From Microbispora corallina (GTDB taxonomy: Bacteria; Actinomycetota; Actinomycetes; Streptosporangiales; Streptosporangiaceae): DNA of 64,000 bases. The position numbers were made by a program, and so were the translations under genes. Positions 57,133 through 64,000 of this stretch are shown here, one piece after another. The stretch lies in NCBI RefSeq assembly GCF_016863035.1, contig NZ_BOOC01000003.1:310001-374000 (forward strand), read 5' to 3'. Every line of letters starts with the position of its first letter. Positions within the stretch are counted from its first letter, which is position 1. The notes under the pieces were generated by a model. That model saw nothing but the letters and a program-made list of their open reading frames with translations, was not told the origin of the DNA and did not search any database.

Positions 57133-57176
57133 CCGGCCGGCGGCCGGGCGCCCACGCGCACCCGGCCGCCGGCCGG
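57133..57176 (+). terminator. Very strong 16-bp hairpin between GH5 and GH10 genes
   Basis: CCGGCCGGCGGCCGGG (57133-57148) and CCCGGCCGCCGGCCGG (57161-57176) form a perfect 16-bp stem with a 12-nt loop, 57 nt before the xylanase start. Probably a terminator, or an RNA stabiliser splitting expression of GH5 from GH10. Confidence 0.7.
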
Positions 57177-57232
57177 CCCACCCCTCCGAGAACCCCCCAC
57201 CAGCGCCCCGTCGCTCCGCCCGAGGAGAGCCC

Positions 57233-60200
57233 ATGTCCACCGCACGTCCCCGGGCGGCGTCCGCCCTGATGTGCCTCGCCGCGCTCGTCGCGGCGCTGCT
57301 GGCCGCCCCGTGGGCGCAGGCCCCCGCCCGCGCCGCGGCCGTCCAGGTCGCCGCGTACGACTTCGAGGACGGCACCGCCCAGGGGTGGGGGCCCCGGGGC
57401 GGCGCGACCGTGACGGTCACCCGGGACGCCGCCCACTCGGGCTCGTCCTCACTGCTCGTCACGGGGCGTACGGCGACCTGGGAGGGGGCGTCGATCACCC
57501 CGCCGTTCGAGAAGGGGGTGACGTACGCGGTTACCGCGTACGCCCGGCTCGTGAGCGGGCAGCCGTCGAGCACGATCGCGCTGACCGTGCAGCGCACCCC
57601 GGACGGCGGCGACACGACGTACGAGCGGGTCGCGGCGGGGACCGTGACCGACGGCGGCTGGGTGGAGCTGTCGGGCACCTACAGCTTCGGCGCCGACTCC
57701 ACGGGCCTGCAGCTCTACGCCGAGAGCTCCGACGCCACGTCGCAGTACTACATCGACGACGTCGTCGTCACCTCCGACACCGACCCCACGCGTTCGGGGC
57801 TGGCGACCGACTTCGAGAGCGGGACGGCCCAGGGGTGGTCGCCGCGGGCCTCGGCGACGCTCACGCCCACGGCCGACGCGGCGCACGGCGGCGGCCACAG
57901 CCTCGCCGTGACCGGCAGGTCGGCCTCCTGGGACGGCCCGGCGATCAGCGTGCTCGGCAAGATGGCGAAGGGCGAGAAGTACACGCTGTCGGCATGGGTG
58001 CGGCTCGGCCCGGACACCCCGTCGGGGAACCTCGGCCTGTCGATCGAGCGGCACACGAACGGCACCCCCAGCTACGAGCGGGTCGCCGCGCCCACGGCCG
58101 TCCCTGCCGGGGAGTGGGTGCGGCTCACCGGCACGTACACATTGGCCTACGACGTCGACTTCCTCAGCGTGTACGTCGAGTCCGACAGCGGCACGTTCCC
58201 CTTCTACCTGGACGACTTCACGCTGGCCTACGTCGCCCCGAAGCCGATCCAGACCGACATCCCCTCGCTCAAGGACGCGGTGCCGTTCACCATGGGGTCG
58301 GCCGTCACCCGGCCCGACACCCTCGGGGAGCACGGCAGGCTGCTGCTCAAGCACTTCGCCCAGATCACGCCCGGCAACGAGCTGAAGTGGGACGCCACCG
58401 AGCCGAGCGAGGGGCAGTTCACCTTCGCCGACGGCGACTACCTGGTCGACTACGCCGTCGAGCACGGCCTGAAGGTCCGCGGGCACACGCTCGCCTGGCA
58501 CAGCCAGACCCCCGACTGGGTGTTCAAGGACGGCGACCGCGACCTCACCGCGTCGGCGGCCGACAAGGCCCTGTTGCTCAAGCGGCTGGAGAACCACGTA
58601 CGCACGCTCGTGACGCGCTACAAGGGCAAGATCGCCACCTGGGACGTCGTCAACGAGGCGGTCGACGAGAACCAGCCGGACGGCCTGCGCCGCTCGAAGT
58701 GGTACCAGATCGCCGGGCTGGACTTCATCCGGACCGCCTTCCGGGTCGCCCACGAGGCCGACCCCGCCGCCAAGCTGTTCATCAACGACTACAACACCGA
58801 GTTCCCCCGCAAGCGGGACGCGCTGTTCGCCCTGGTCAAGAAGCTGAAGGCCGAGGGCGTCCCGATCGACGGGGTCGGCCACCAGCTGCACCTGAACATC
58901 GAGCAGCCCCCCGCGTCCTCCGTCGAGGACACGATCGAGAAGTTCGCCAAACTCGGCGTGGACCAGCAGGTCACCGAGCTGGACGTGAGCGTCTACACCG
59001 ACTTCGTCTCGACGTACGACACCGTGCCGGCCGAGGTCCTCGCGCTGCAGGGGTACCGCTACAAGGAGCTGTTCGACGTCTTCCGCCGGCACCGGTCCCA
59101 GATCAGCTCGGTCACCGTGTGGGGCGTGTCCGACGACGTGAGCTGGCTGCGGTCGTTCCCGATCACGCGGGTCAACGCGCCGCTGCCGTTCGACGACGAC
59201 CTCCAGGCGAAGCCGGCGTACTGGGGCGTCGTGGACCCCTCGAAGCTGCCGCCGCTGGTACGGAAGCTGGAGGCCCCCGCGGGCACGGTCCGGGTGGACG
59301 GCGCGCGCGACCTCGAGTGGGACCTGCTGCCCGACGCCCCGATCGCCCGCGTGGGGGATGTGTCGGCCGGCTTCCAGGCCCGCTCCGCCCCCTCCGGTCT
59401 GTACGTCCTGGCCGAGGTGAACGACCCGACCGATGACAGGGACGACGCGGTCACCTTCACCGTGGGCGGCACGGCGTATCAGGTCAAACGGGGCGGCGCG
59501 CACCCCCGTGGCGTCGACGCCGCCGTGCGGCGGACCCCCGGCGGCTACCGGGTCGAGGCGCGGCTCCCGTCGGGCTCGGCCACCGCGACCACCGTCGTCG
59601 TCCACGACGCCCATGGCCGCACCGACGTCACCTGGGCGGGCGCGCTGACGTTCACGCCCGCCGTGAAGGTCACCACGGCGGCCCACGCGCGGCCCGTCGT
59701 GGACGGCGTGGCCGACCCCGTCTGGGCCGCCGCGCCCGAGGTGCGCACCGCCACCTGGATCCAGGGCACCTCCGGCGCCACGGCGCGGGTCCGGGCGCTG
59801 TGGCACGGCGGCACGCTCTACGTCCTCGCCCGGGTCACCGACCCCACGCTGAGCGCCGAGTCGCCCGACCCCTGGCAGCAGGACTCCGTCGAGATCTTCG
59901 TGGACCCCGAGAACGGCAAGACCAAGGGGTACGGCGACGACGACGGCCAGTACCGGATCGCCTTCACCGGTGCGCAGTCGTTCGGCGGCACCTTCGACGC
60001 GGCCGGGATCAAGGACAACCTGACCAGCGCGGTGAAGACCGTGCCCGGCGGGTACGTGATCGAGGCGGCAATCGCGCTGCCCACCGTGACCCTGGCACCG
60101 GACGCCCTGCTCGGGTTCGACGTCCAGGTGAACGACGCCACCGGCGCCGCCCGCACCGCGGCGGCGACCTGGAACGACGCCACCGGCCGCGGCTACCTGG

Positions 60201-60238
60201 ACACCAGCCACTGGGGCGTGCTCCGCCTCGTCCAGTGA
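57233..60238 (+). CDS. Secreted GH10 endo-1,4-beta-xylanase with CBM22 and CBM9-like modules
   Basis: 1001 aa. Signal peptide (SALMCLAALVAALLAAPWAQ then APARAAA). Two beta-sandwich CBM22/CBM4_9-like modules at about 40-185 (YDFEDGTAQGWGPRGGATVT) and 190-335 (DFESGTAQGWSPRASATLTP). GH10 domain about 345-680: HTLAWHSQTPDWVF, acid Glu475 in WDVVNEAVDENQ, FINDYNTEF, HLNIEQPP, nucleophile Glu582 in VTELDVSVYTD, VTVWGVSDDVSWL. C-terminal about 310 residues: two CBM9-like domains (DGVADPVWAAAPEVRTATWI, SVEIFVDPENGKTKGYGDDD). Degrades xylan outside the cell. ATG 57233 with GAGGAGAG. Confidence 0.95.
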   Translation: MSTARPRAASALMCLAALVAALLAAPWAQAPARAAAVQVAAYDFEDGTAQGWGPRGGATVTVTRDAAHSGSSSLLVTGRTATWEGASITPPFEKGVTYAVTAYARLVSGQPSSTIALTVQRTPDGGDTTYERVAAGTVTDGGWVELSGTYSFGADSTGLQLYAESSDATSQYYIDDVVVTSDTDPTRSGLATDFESGTAQGWSPRASATLTPTADAAHGGGHSLAVTGRSASWDGPAISVLGKMAKGEKYTLSAWVRLGPDTPSGNLGLSIERHTNGTPSYERVAAPTAVPAGEWVRLTGTYTLAYDVDFLSVYVESDSGTFPFYLDDFTLAYVAPKPIQTDIPSLKDAVPFTMGSAVTRPDTLGEHGRLLLKHFAQITPGNELKWDATEPSEGQFTFADGDYLVDYAVEHGLKVRGHTLAWHSQTPDWVFKDGDRDLTASAADKALLLKRLENHVRTLVTRYKGKIATWDVVNEAVDENQPDGLRRSKWYQIAGLDFIRTAFRVAHEADPAAKLFINDYNTEFPRKRDALFALVKKLKAEGVPIDGVGHQLHLNIEQPPASSVEDTIEKFAKLGVDQQVTELDVSVYTDFVSTYDTVPAEVLALQGYRYKELFDVFRRHRSQISSVTVWGVSDDVSWLRSFPITRVNAPLPFDDDLQAKPAYWGVVDPSKLPPLVRKLEAPAGTVRVDGARDLEWDLLPDAPIARVGDVSAGFQARSAPSGLYVLAEVNDPTDDRDDAVTFTVGGTAYQVKRGGAHPRGVDAAVRRTPGGYRVEARLPSGSATATTVVVHDAHGRTDVTWAGALTFTPAVKVTTAAHARPVVDGVADPVWAAAPEVRTATWIQGTSGATARVRALWHGGTLYVLARVTDPTLSAESPDPWQQDSVEIFVDPENGKTKGYGDDDGQYRIAFTGAQSFGGTFDAAGIKDNLTSAVKTVPGGYVIEAAIALPTVTLAPDALLGFDVQVNDATGAARTAAATWNDATGRGYLDTSHWGVLRLVQ

Positions 60239-60280
60239 CCCTCGTCAAGCAAACCCTCACTGATGAGCGCGGAGGCGCCG

Positions 60281-61795
60281 ATGCGGACGTACACGAACCC
60301 GGTGATCCCCGGGTCCTACCCCGACCCGTCGATCTGCCGGGTGGGCGAGGACTACTACCTCGTCACGTCCAGCTTCGAGTGGTTCCCCGGCGTGCCGATG
60401 TTCCACAGCAGGGACCTCGTCCACTGGCGGCAGATCGGGCACGTCCTGGACCGGCCGTCCCAGCTCGACCTCGACGGCGTGCGCCCCTCGGGCGGGATCT
60501 ACGCCCCGACCATCCGGCACCACGACGGCGTGTTCTACATGATCACCACGCTCATGGACGAGGCGGGCACCTTCCTGGTCACCGCGGACGACCCGGCCGG
60601 GCCGTGGAGCGACCCCGTCTGGCTGCCCGCCCTGCAGGGCATCGACCCGTCGCTGTTCTTCGACGACGACGGACGGGTCTGGGTGACCGGCACCCGGGAG
60701 AAGGCGAAGGCCGCCTATTCGGGCGAGACCGAGATCTGGCTCCAGGAGCTCGACCGGACCACCCTCGCCCCGATCGGCGAGGAGCACGTCATCTGGGAGG
60801 CCGTCCAGCGGGGCGCCGTGTGGTGCGAGAGCCCGCACCTGTACAAGGTGGGCGGCCGCTACTTCCTGCTGACCGCCGAGGGCGGCACGGCCGACGAGCA
60901 CTCGGTCATGGTGGCCCGGGCCGACCGGGTGACCGGGCCGTACGCGTCGAACCCGCGCAACCCCGTCCTCACCCACCGCCACTTCGGGAGCCGGCACGCG
61001 ATCACCTCCGTCGGCCACGCCGACCTGGTGGAGACGCCCGACGGCGAATGGTGGGCCGTCCTGCTCGCCGTCCGCCCGTACGGCGGGGGGCGCAACCTGG
61101 GCCGGGAGACCTTCCTCACCCGGGTCCACTGGGAGGACGGGTGGCCGCTCGCGGACCTGGTCGCGCCGGAGGCCCCGGCTCCGTCGCAGCAGGAGCACCG
61201 GTGGCCCGCCGAGCCCCTGTGCGACCACTTCGACGCGGAACGGCTGTCGCCCGTGTGGAACCTCCTCCGCACGCCCAGGGAGCCGTACTGGAGCCTGGAG
61301 GGCGGCCGGCTGCGGCTGCGCCTGCGGCCGGAGACGCTCGCCCAGCGGGCCAACCCCAGCCTCGTCGCGCGGCGGCAGCAGCACCGGGACTTCGCGGTCC
61401 ACGCCGCGCTCGACTTCTCCCCGTCCGCGGGGGAGTGCGCCGGGCTGGTGCTGGTGCGCGACGACGACAACCACGTCCTGCTCGTCCGGACCGCCCGGGG
61501 CCTGCAACTCGTCCGCCGGGCCGGGGGCAGGGACGAGTTGCTCGCCTCCGTCCGCGTCCCCGAGGGCCGGCTCCACCTGGGCGTCGAGGCGCGCGGGCAG
61601 TCCTACCAGGCCCGCTTCGCCGTACGGCCGGGCGAGTGGCGCGACCTCGGCGGCCCCGTCGACGGGCGCCTCCTGAGCCCGCCGCCCGCCAGCGGCTTCA
61701 CCGGCGCGTACGTCGGCATGTACGCCAGTTCCAACGGCCACCCGAGCACGGCGGTCGCCGAGTTCGACTGGTTCGAGTACCAGCCGCTCTGCTGA
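60281..61795 (+). CDS. GH43 beta-xylosidase/alpha-L-arabinofuranosidase
   Basis: 504-aa five-bladed propeller enzyme plus C-terminal beta-sandwich (XynB-type). Catalytic base Asp15 (IPGSYPDPS), pKa modulator Asp122 (QGIDPSLFFDDDGR) and acid Glu183 (AVWCESPHLYKVGG). The second domain begins near FDAERLSPVWNLLRTP. No signal peptide: it likely hydrolyses imported xylo-oligosaccharides or arabinosyl side groups. ATG 60281 is chosen because GGAGG lies 5 nt upstream; the ATG at 60263 has none. It starts 42 nt after the xylanase stop, so co-transcribed. Confidence 0.92.
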   Translation: MRTYTNPVIPGSYPDPSICRVGEDYYLVTSSFEWFPGVPMFHSRDLVHWRQIGHVLDRPSQLDLDGVRPSGGIYAPTIRHHDGVFYMITTLMDEAGTFLVTADDPAGPWSDPVWLPALQGIDPSLFFDDDGRVWVTGTREKAKAAYSGETEIWLQELDRTTLAPIGEEHVIWEAVQRGAVWCESPHLYKVGGRYFLLTAEGGTADEHSVMVARADRVTGPYASNPRNPVLTHRHFGSRHAITSVGHADLVETPDGEWWAVLLAVRPYGGGRNLGRETFLTRVHWEDGWPLADLVAPEAPAPSQQEHRWPAEPLCDHFDAERLSPVWNLLRTPREPYWSLEGGRLRLRLRPETLAQRANPSLVARRQQHRDFAVHAALDFSPSAGECAGLVLVRDDDNHVLLVRTARGLQLVRRAGGRDELLASVRVPEGRLHLGVEARGQSYQARFAVRPGEWRDLGGPVDGRLLSPPPASGFTGAYVGMYASSNGHPSTAVAEFDWFEYQPLC

Positions 61796-61803
61796 CCGGT
61801 CCC

Positions 61804-61831
61804 GCGGCGCCGGCCTCCGGGCCGGCGCCGC
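61804..61831. terminator. Hairpin between convergent GH43 and SDR genes
   Basis: GCGGCGCCGGCC (61804-61815), TCCG loop, GGCCGGCGCCGC (61820-61831): perfect 12-bp stem, 8 nt after the GH43 stop. Confidence 0.75.
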
Positions 61832-61860
61832 CCGCGCGGCCCCCTGGGCGAGGAGCCCGG

Positions 61861-62652
61861 TCAGGCCAGGAACCGGCGGAAGGCCGAGCCCGCGACCCGG
61901 GTGGCCAGGCCCGGCGAGAGCCGGACGAGCCGCCACGCCACGCGCGCCGAGGCGGGCGCCACGATGAGCGCCCGGTTGAGGGCCACGCCGCGCAAGACGT
62001 CGCGGGCCAGGTCGTCGGCCGGGTAGAGCCGCCCCTGGGCGCGCAGCGCCGCGGCGCGGGCCTCCCGGCCCACCTCGGTCTGCGGCAGCCCGGGGTTGGC
62101 GTTGTCGAGCAGCGGCGTGTCCACGAACCCGGGGCAGACAACGCTGACCCGCACGCCGTGCGCCGCCGCCTCGGCCCGCAGCGCCAGCGACAGCCCCACC
62201 ACGGCGTGCTTGGTCGCGGTGTACGGGATCATCAGCGGCGCCGGGGTCAGCCCGGCCAGCGACGCTGTGTTCACGATGTGCCCGTACCCCTGCTCGATCA
62301 TGAGGGGGTACGCCGCCCGCACGCCGTGGACCACGCCGCGCAGGTTGACGTCGATCGTCCGGTTCCAGTGGTCGAGCGTGAGCTCCTCCGCGCTGCCCCC
62401 GACCGCGATGCCGGCGTTGTTGAACAGGAAGTCGAGCCGTCCGTGCTCGGCCCGCACCCTGCCGGCGAGGGCGGCCACGGCCTCGGCGTCGGTCACGTCG
62501 AGGGCGGCGCCGTCGCAGTCGAGCTCCTTGGCGACTCGGTCGGCGTCCCGGACGTCGGCGATCACGACGTGGACCCCGCGCCGGACCAGCCCGGCCGCGA
62601 CGGCCCGCCCGATGCCCGACGCCCCACCCGTGACGATGGCGGTCTTCCTCAC
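61861..62652 (-). CDS. Short-chain dehydrogenase/reductase
   Basis: 263-aa SDR. TAIVTGGASGIGRAVAAGLV cofactor motif, NNAGIAVGG, NTASLAGLTPAP (Ser) and YTATKHAV (Tyr, Lys). C-terminal extra helix region (ARVAWRLVRLSPGLATRVAG) as in dehydrogenases that use lipophilic substrates. GTG 62652 overlaps the upstream gene's stop by 4 nt, so it is translationally coupled to the AurF-like oxygenase. Confidence 0.92.
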   Translation of the reverse strand: MRKTAIVTGGASGIGRAVAAGLVRRGVHVVIADVRDADRVAKELDCDGAALDVTDAEAVAALAGRVRAEHGRLDFLFNNAGIAVGGSAEELTLDHWNRTIDVNLRGVVHGVRAAYPLMIEQGYGHIVNTASLAGLTPAPLMIPYTATKHAVVGLSLALRAEAAAHGVRVSVVCPGFVDTPLLDNANPGLPQTEVGREARAAALRAQGRLYPADDLARDVLRGVALNRALIVAPASARVAWRLVRLSPGLATRVAGSAFRRFLA

Positions 62653-63641
62653 GCTGCTCTCCCGGTGGTCCGCTGGTCGTCCCAGATGCCCATGATCCGC
62701 CACAGACGGCGGCTGACGGGGTTCACCATGCCCAGCTCCGCGCACAGCTCCCGCGTCCGGCCCACGGATTCGCGGATCTCGGCCGCCGCCGCGGGGTTGT
62801 CCGTGTAGACCTCGCGGACCACGTCGTCCGGGATCCGGAACGCCGCGATGAGCGAGGCGGGCGGGGACAGCATGATCCTGGCCATGACGCCGATGATCAC
62901 CGGGGCGATCAGGCTCAGCGCGAGGCGCCGGTAGCCGGGCATCCGGGGGACCCGCCGCCGCAGGTAGTGCCGGGCGAACGAGATGTGCCGCGCCTCCTCC
63001 GCCACGTGGATGCGCATGATGGTCTCCTCCAGCGGGTGCCGGGCCCGGCCGTCCCGCAGGGTCTTGCGCTGCACGTGGTCGATCGGGTCCTCGCCGCCCA
63101 GGACGAAGATGAAGAACAGCTCGGTCGAGATGAGCGGGATCCACGGCACCACCTGCGCGAGCGTGGTCAGCGGCAGCGGCATCCCGCGGATCGGGAGCTT
63201 CGTCCGGTTGACGAACTCCTGGAACATCATCCCGTGATGCCCCTCTTCGATCATCTCGTGGTAGACGTACCGGAACTCGGGGGAGCCGTTCGGCAGCCGG
63301 TAGGCGTAGTTGAGCAGCCCGCGCTTGAGCAGGTTCTCGAACTGCAGGCCCACCTTCATGGCCGTGGCCACCCGCCACAGGCCGATCCGCGCACGGACCT
63401 CGGGCGGCCTGCCGCGGTACCAGGGATGCCCGCCCAGCTTGTCGACGGGCGGCAGCTCCCATCGCGGGTCTGACTGGCTGACCAGGAACTCGGGGTCGTC
63501 CCAGGGGATATCGGCGTAGGGCTCCCAGTGCTTGTCGACCGAGGCCTTCGACAGGCGCTCGATGACGGCCTCGTACGCGCTCCTGTCGGCGACCTTCTCG
63601 TCCTTCTCCCTGCTCGCGGTGGTCCTGGGCGCAGCGGACAT
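62649..63641 (-). CDS. AurF-like diiron oxygenase
   Basis: 330-aa non-haem diiron protein with four-helix ferritin-like fold. Iron-ligand-type segments: VYHEMIEEGHHGMMFQEF, ISTELFFIFVLGGEDPI and IHVAEEARHISFARHYL (ExxH patterns). AurF-type enzymes N-oxygenate aryl amines, but many family members are uncharacterised, and some act on fatty or amine substrates. ATG 63641 follows AAGGGAG by 8 nt. Coupled with the SDR; divergent from a FAD-dependent oxidase. Confidence 0.85.
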   Translation of the reverse strand: MSAAPRTTASREKDEKVADRSAYEAVIERLSKASVDKHWEPYADIPWDDPEFLVSQSDPRWELPPVDKLGGHPWYRGRPPEVRARIGLWRVATAMKVGLQFENLLKRGLLNYAYRLPNGSPEFRYVYHEMIEEGHHGMMFQEFVNRTKLPIRGMPLPLTTLAQVVPWIPLISTELFFIFVLGGEDPIDHVQRKTLRDGRARHPLEETIMRIHVAEEARHISFARHYLRRRVPRMPGYRRLALSLIAPVIIGVMARIMLSPPASLIAAFRIPDDVVREVYTDNPAAAAEIRESVGRTRELCAELGMVNPVSRRLWRIMGIWDDQRTTGRAA

Positions 63642-63666
63642 GACGGCACTCCCTTCCGGCGCCGTA

Positions 63667-63672
63667 ATTGTA
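63667..63672 (-). promoter_or_regulatory. -10 element of the AurF-like gene
   Basis: TACAAT on the minus strand, 26 nt upstream of the start; a loose TTCCCG lies 17 bp before it as -35. AT-rich relative to surroundings. Confidence 0.45.
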
Positions 63673-63785
63673 CTTTCGATCCAATAGGCCGGGAAGGGAT
63701 GACTTCCGCCGAGATGGGAGACCGGTCCACCTCCGGCCGCTAGCCTTCCGACTAACCCAGGGACGCCGACGCATCGGGAGCACGT

Positions 63786-64000
63786 GTGCCTGACACCTGC
63801 GATGTCGCGATCATCGGCGGGGGCGTGGTCGGATGCGCCGTCGCGCATCGGCTCGCCGCGGACGGTCGCAGCGTCGTGCTCGTCGAGGGCGGCCCGCGGC
63901 TCGGCCTCGGCGCCTCCGACGCCGCGATGGGCGGCATCACCCCGCAGTCGGAGCCGTCCTGCCTCGGCCCGCTCGGCGCGGTGGCCGGGCGGAGCCGCGA
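63786..64000 (+). CDS. FAD-dependent oxidoreductase (DAO type), partial
   Basis: 71 residues visible before the window ends. The dinucleotide-binding motif CDVAIIGGGVVGCAVAHRLA with VVLVEGGPRLGLGASD is typical of D-amino-acid-oxidase/glycine-oxidase-like flavoproteins. GTG 63786 start. The remainder lies right of the window. Divergent from the AurF-SDR pair, possibly same pathway. Confidence 0.82.
   Translation, partial: MPDTCDVAIIGGGVVGCAVAHRLAADGRSVVLVEGGPRLGLGASDAAMGGITPQSEPSCLGPLGAVAGRSR

Noticed and set aside
57449-60211. 920-aa antisense frame over the xylanase
   Set aside because: No domain, and the xylanase has clear catalytic motifs in the other strand.
59800-62808. 1002-aa frame across GH43 and SDR
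   Set aside because: Crosses convergent genes and reads out of frame with both.
1-64000. tRNA, rRNA, IS or phage elements
   Set aside because: Reading both strands I found no tRNA-like TTCGA arm with matching stems, no rRNA sequence, no transposase or integrase.

Overview
The window is about 73% G+C with strongly GC-biased third codon positions, frequent GTG starts, genes facing both ways and short intergenic gaps. The gene set (PAC2 protein, polyphosphate glucokinase, DUF1876, NB-ARC/TPR proteins, PknB-type kinase, actinobacterial cysteine-type leader peptide, AurF-like diiron oxygenase) fits a filamentous actinomycete. A Streptosporangiales-like genus is my guess from gene content, not something tested. 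I saw no rRNA, tRNA, insertion sequence, phage gene or CRISPR array.

Layout. 1-5.9 kb: a LacI regulator cut by the window edge, a His-rich cation diffusion facilitator, a DUF429 protein, an ArsR regulator leading two SRPBCC proteins, and a zinc-ribbon MBL protein. 5.9-12 kb: the most unusual block, a Q/Y-rich prion-like protein, a Met-Gly-Pro repeat protein and a signal-less subtilisin-like protease with Asn-Gly-Pro repeats, followed by a stand-alone ATP-dependent DNA ligase. 12-14 kb: stress genes (DUF1876, universal stress protein, Hsp20). 14-28.9 kb: housekeeping and metabolism (methyltransferase, cupin, PPOX, EamA transporter, nucleoside-kinase-like P-loop protein, polyphosphate glucokinase, a leader peptide before a winged-helix regulator, HrpA helicase, gamma-glutamyltransferase, HAD, hemerythrin, Ser/Thr kinase). 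28.9-45.6 kb: GDSL hydrolase, membrane-anchored NB-ARC/TPR protein, tyrosine phosphatase, MarR-MFS pair, Gfo/Idh/MocA-PAC2 pair, ankyrin protein, a terpene cyclase overlapping tail to tail with an NB-ARC regulator, and an ABC module whose ATPase is fused to an extracytoplasmic hydrolase. 45.7-50 kb: membrane protein, CopD, CopC and a mini chitin-binding-like protein. 50-54.3 kb: XRE regulator facing an SDR, and an S33-type secreted hydrolase. 54.4-61.8 kb: a hemicellulose locus (LacI repressor, GH5, GH10 xylanase with CBM22/CBM9-like modules, GH43) with CGAAANTTTCG-like operators. 61.8-64 kb: SDR and AurF-like oxygenase as an overlapping pair, facing a partial FAD-dependent oxidase.

Working together: the LacI protein at 54455-55465 probably represses the GH5-GH10-GH43 genes, in which xylan is cut outside the cell by GH10 and the oligosaccharides are finished by GH43 and GH5. 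The MarR protein probably controls the MFS exporter beside it, and the ArsR protein its SRPBCC partners.

Two themes run through the window. First, the 6.0-11.0 kb cluster joins three intracellular low-complexity proteins, one of them a protease; I regard it as the best candidate for an undescribed system. Second, short tandem repeats (11, 17, 20, 28, 49 and 87 bp) recur at or just after stop codons, often copying the stop region itself.
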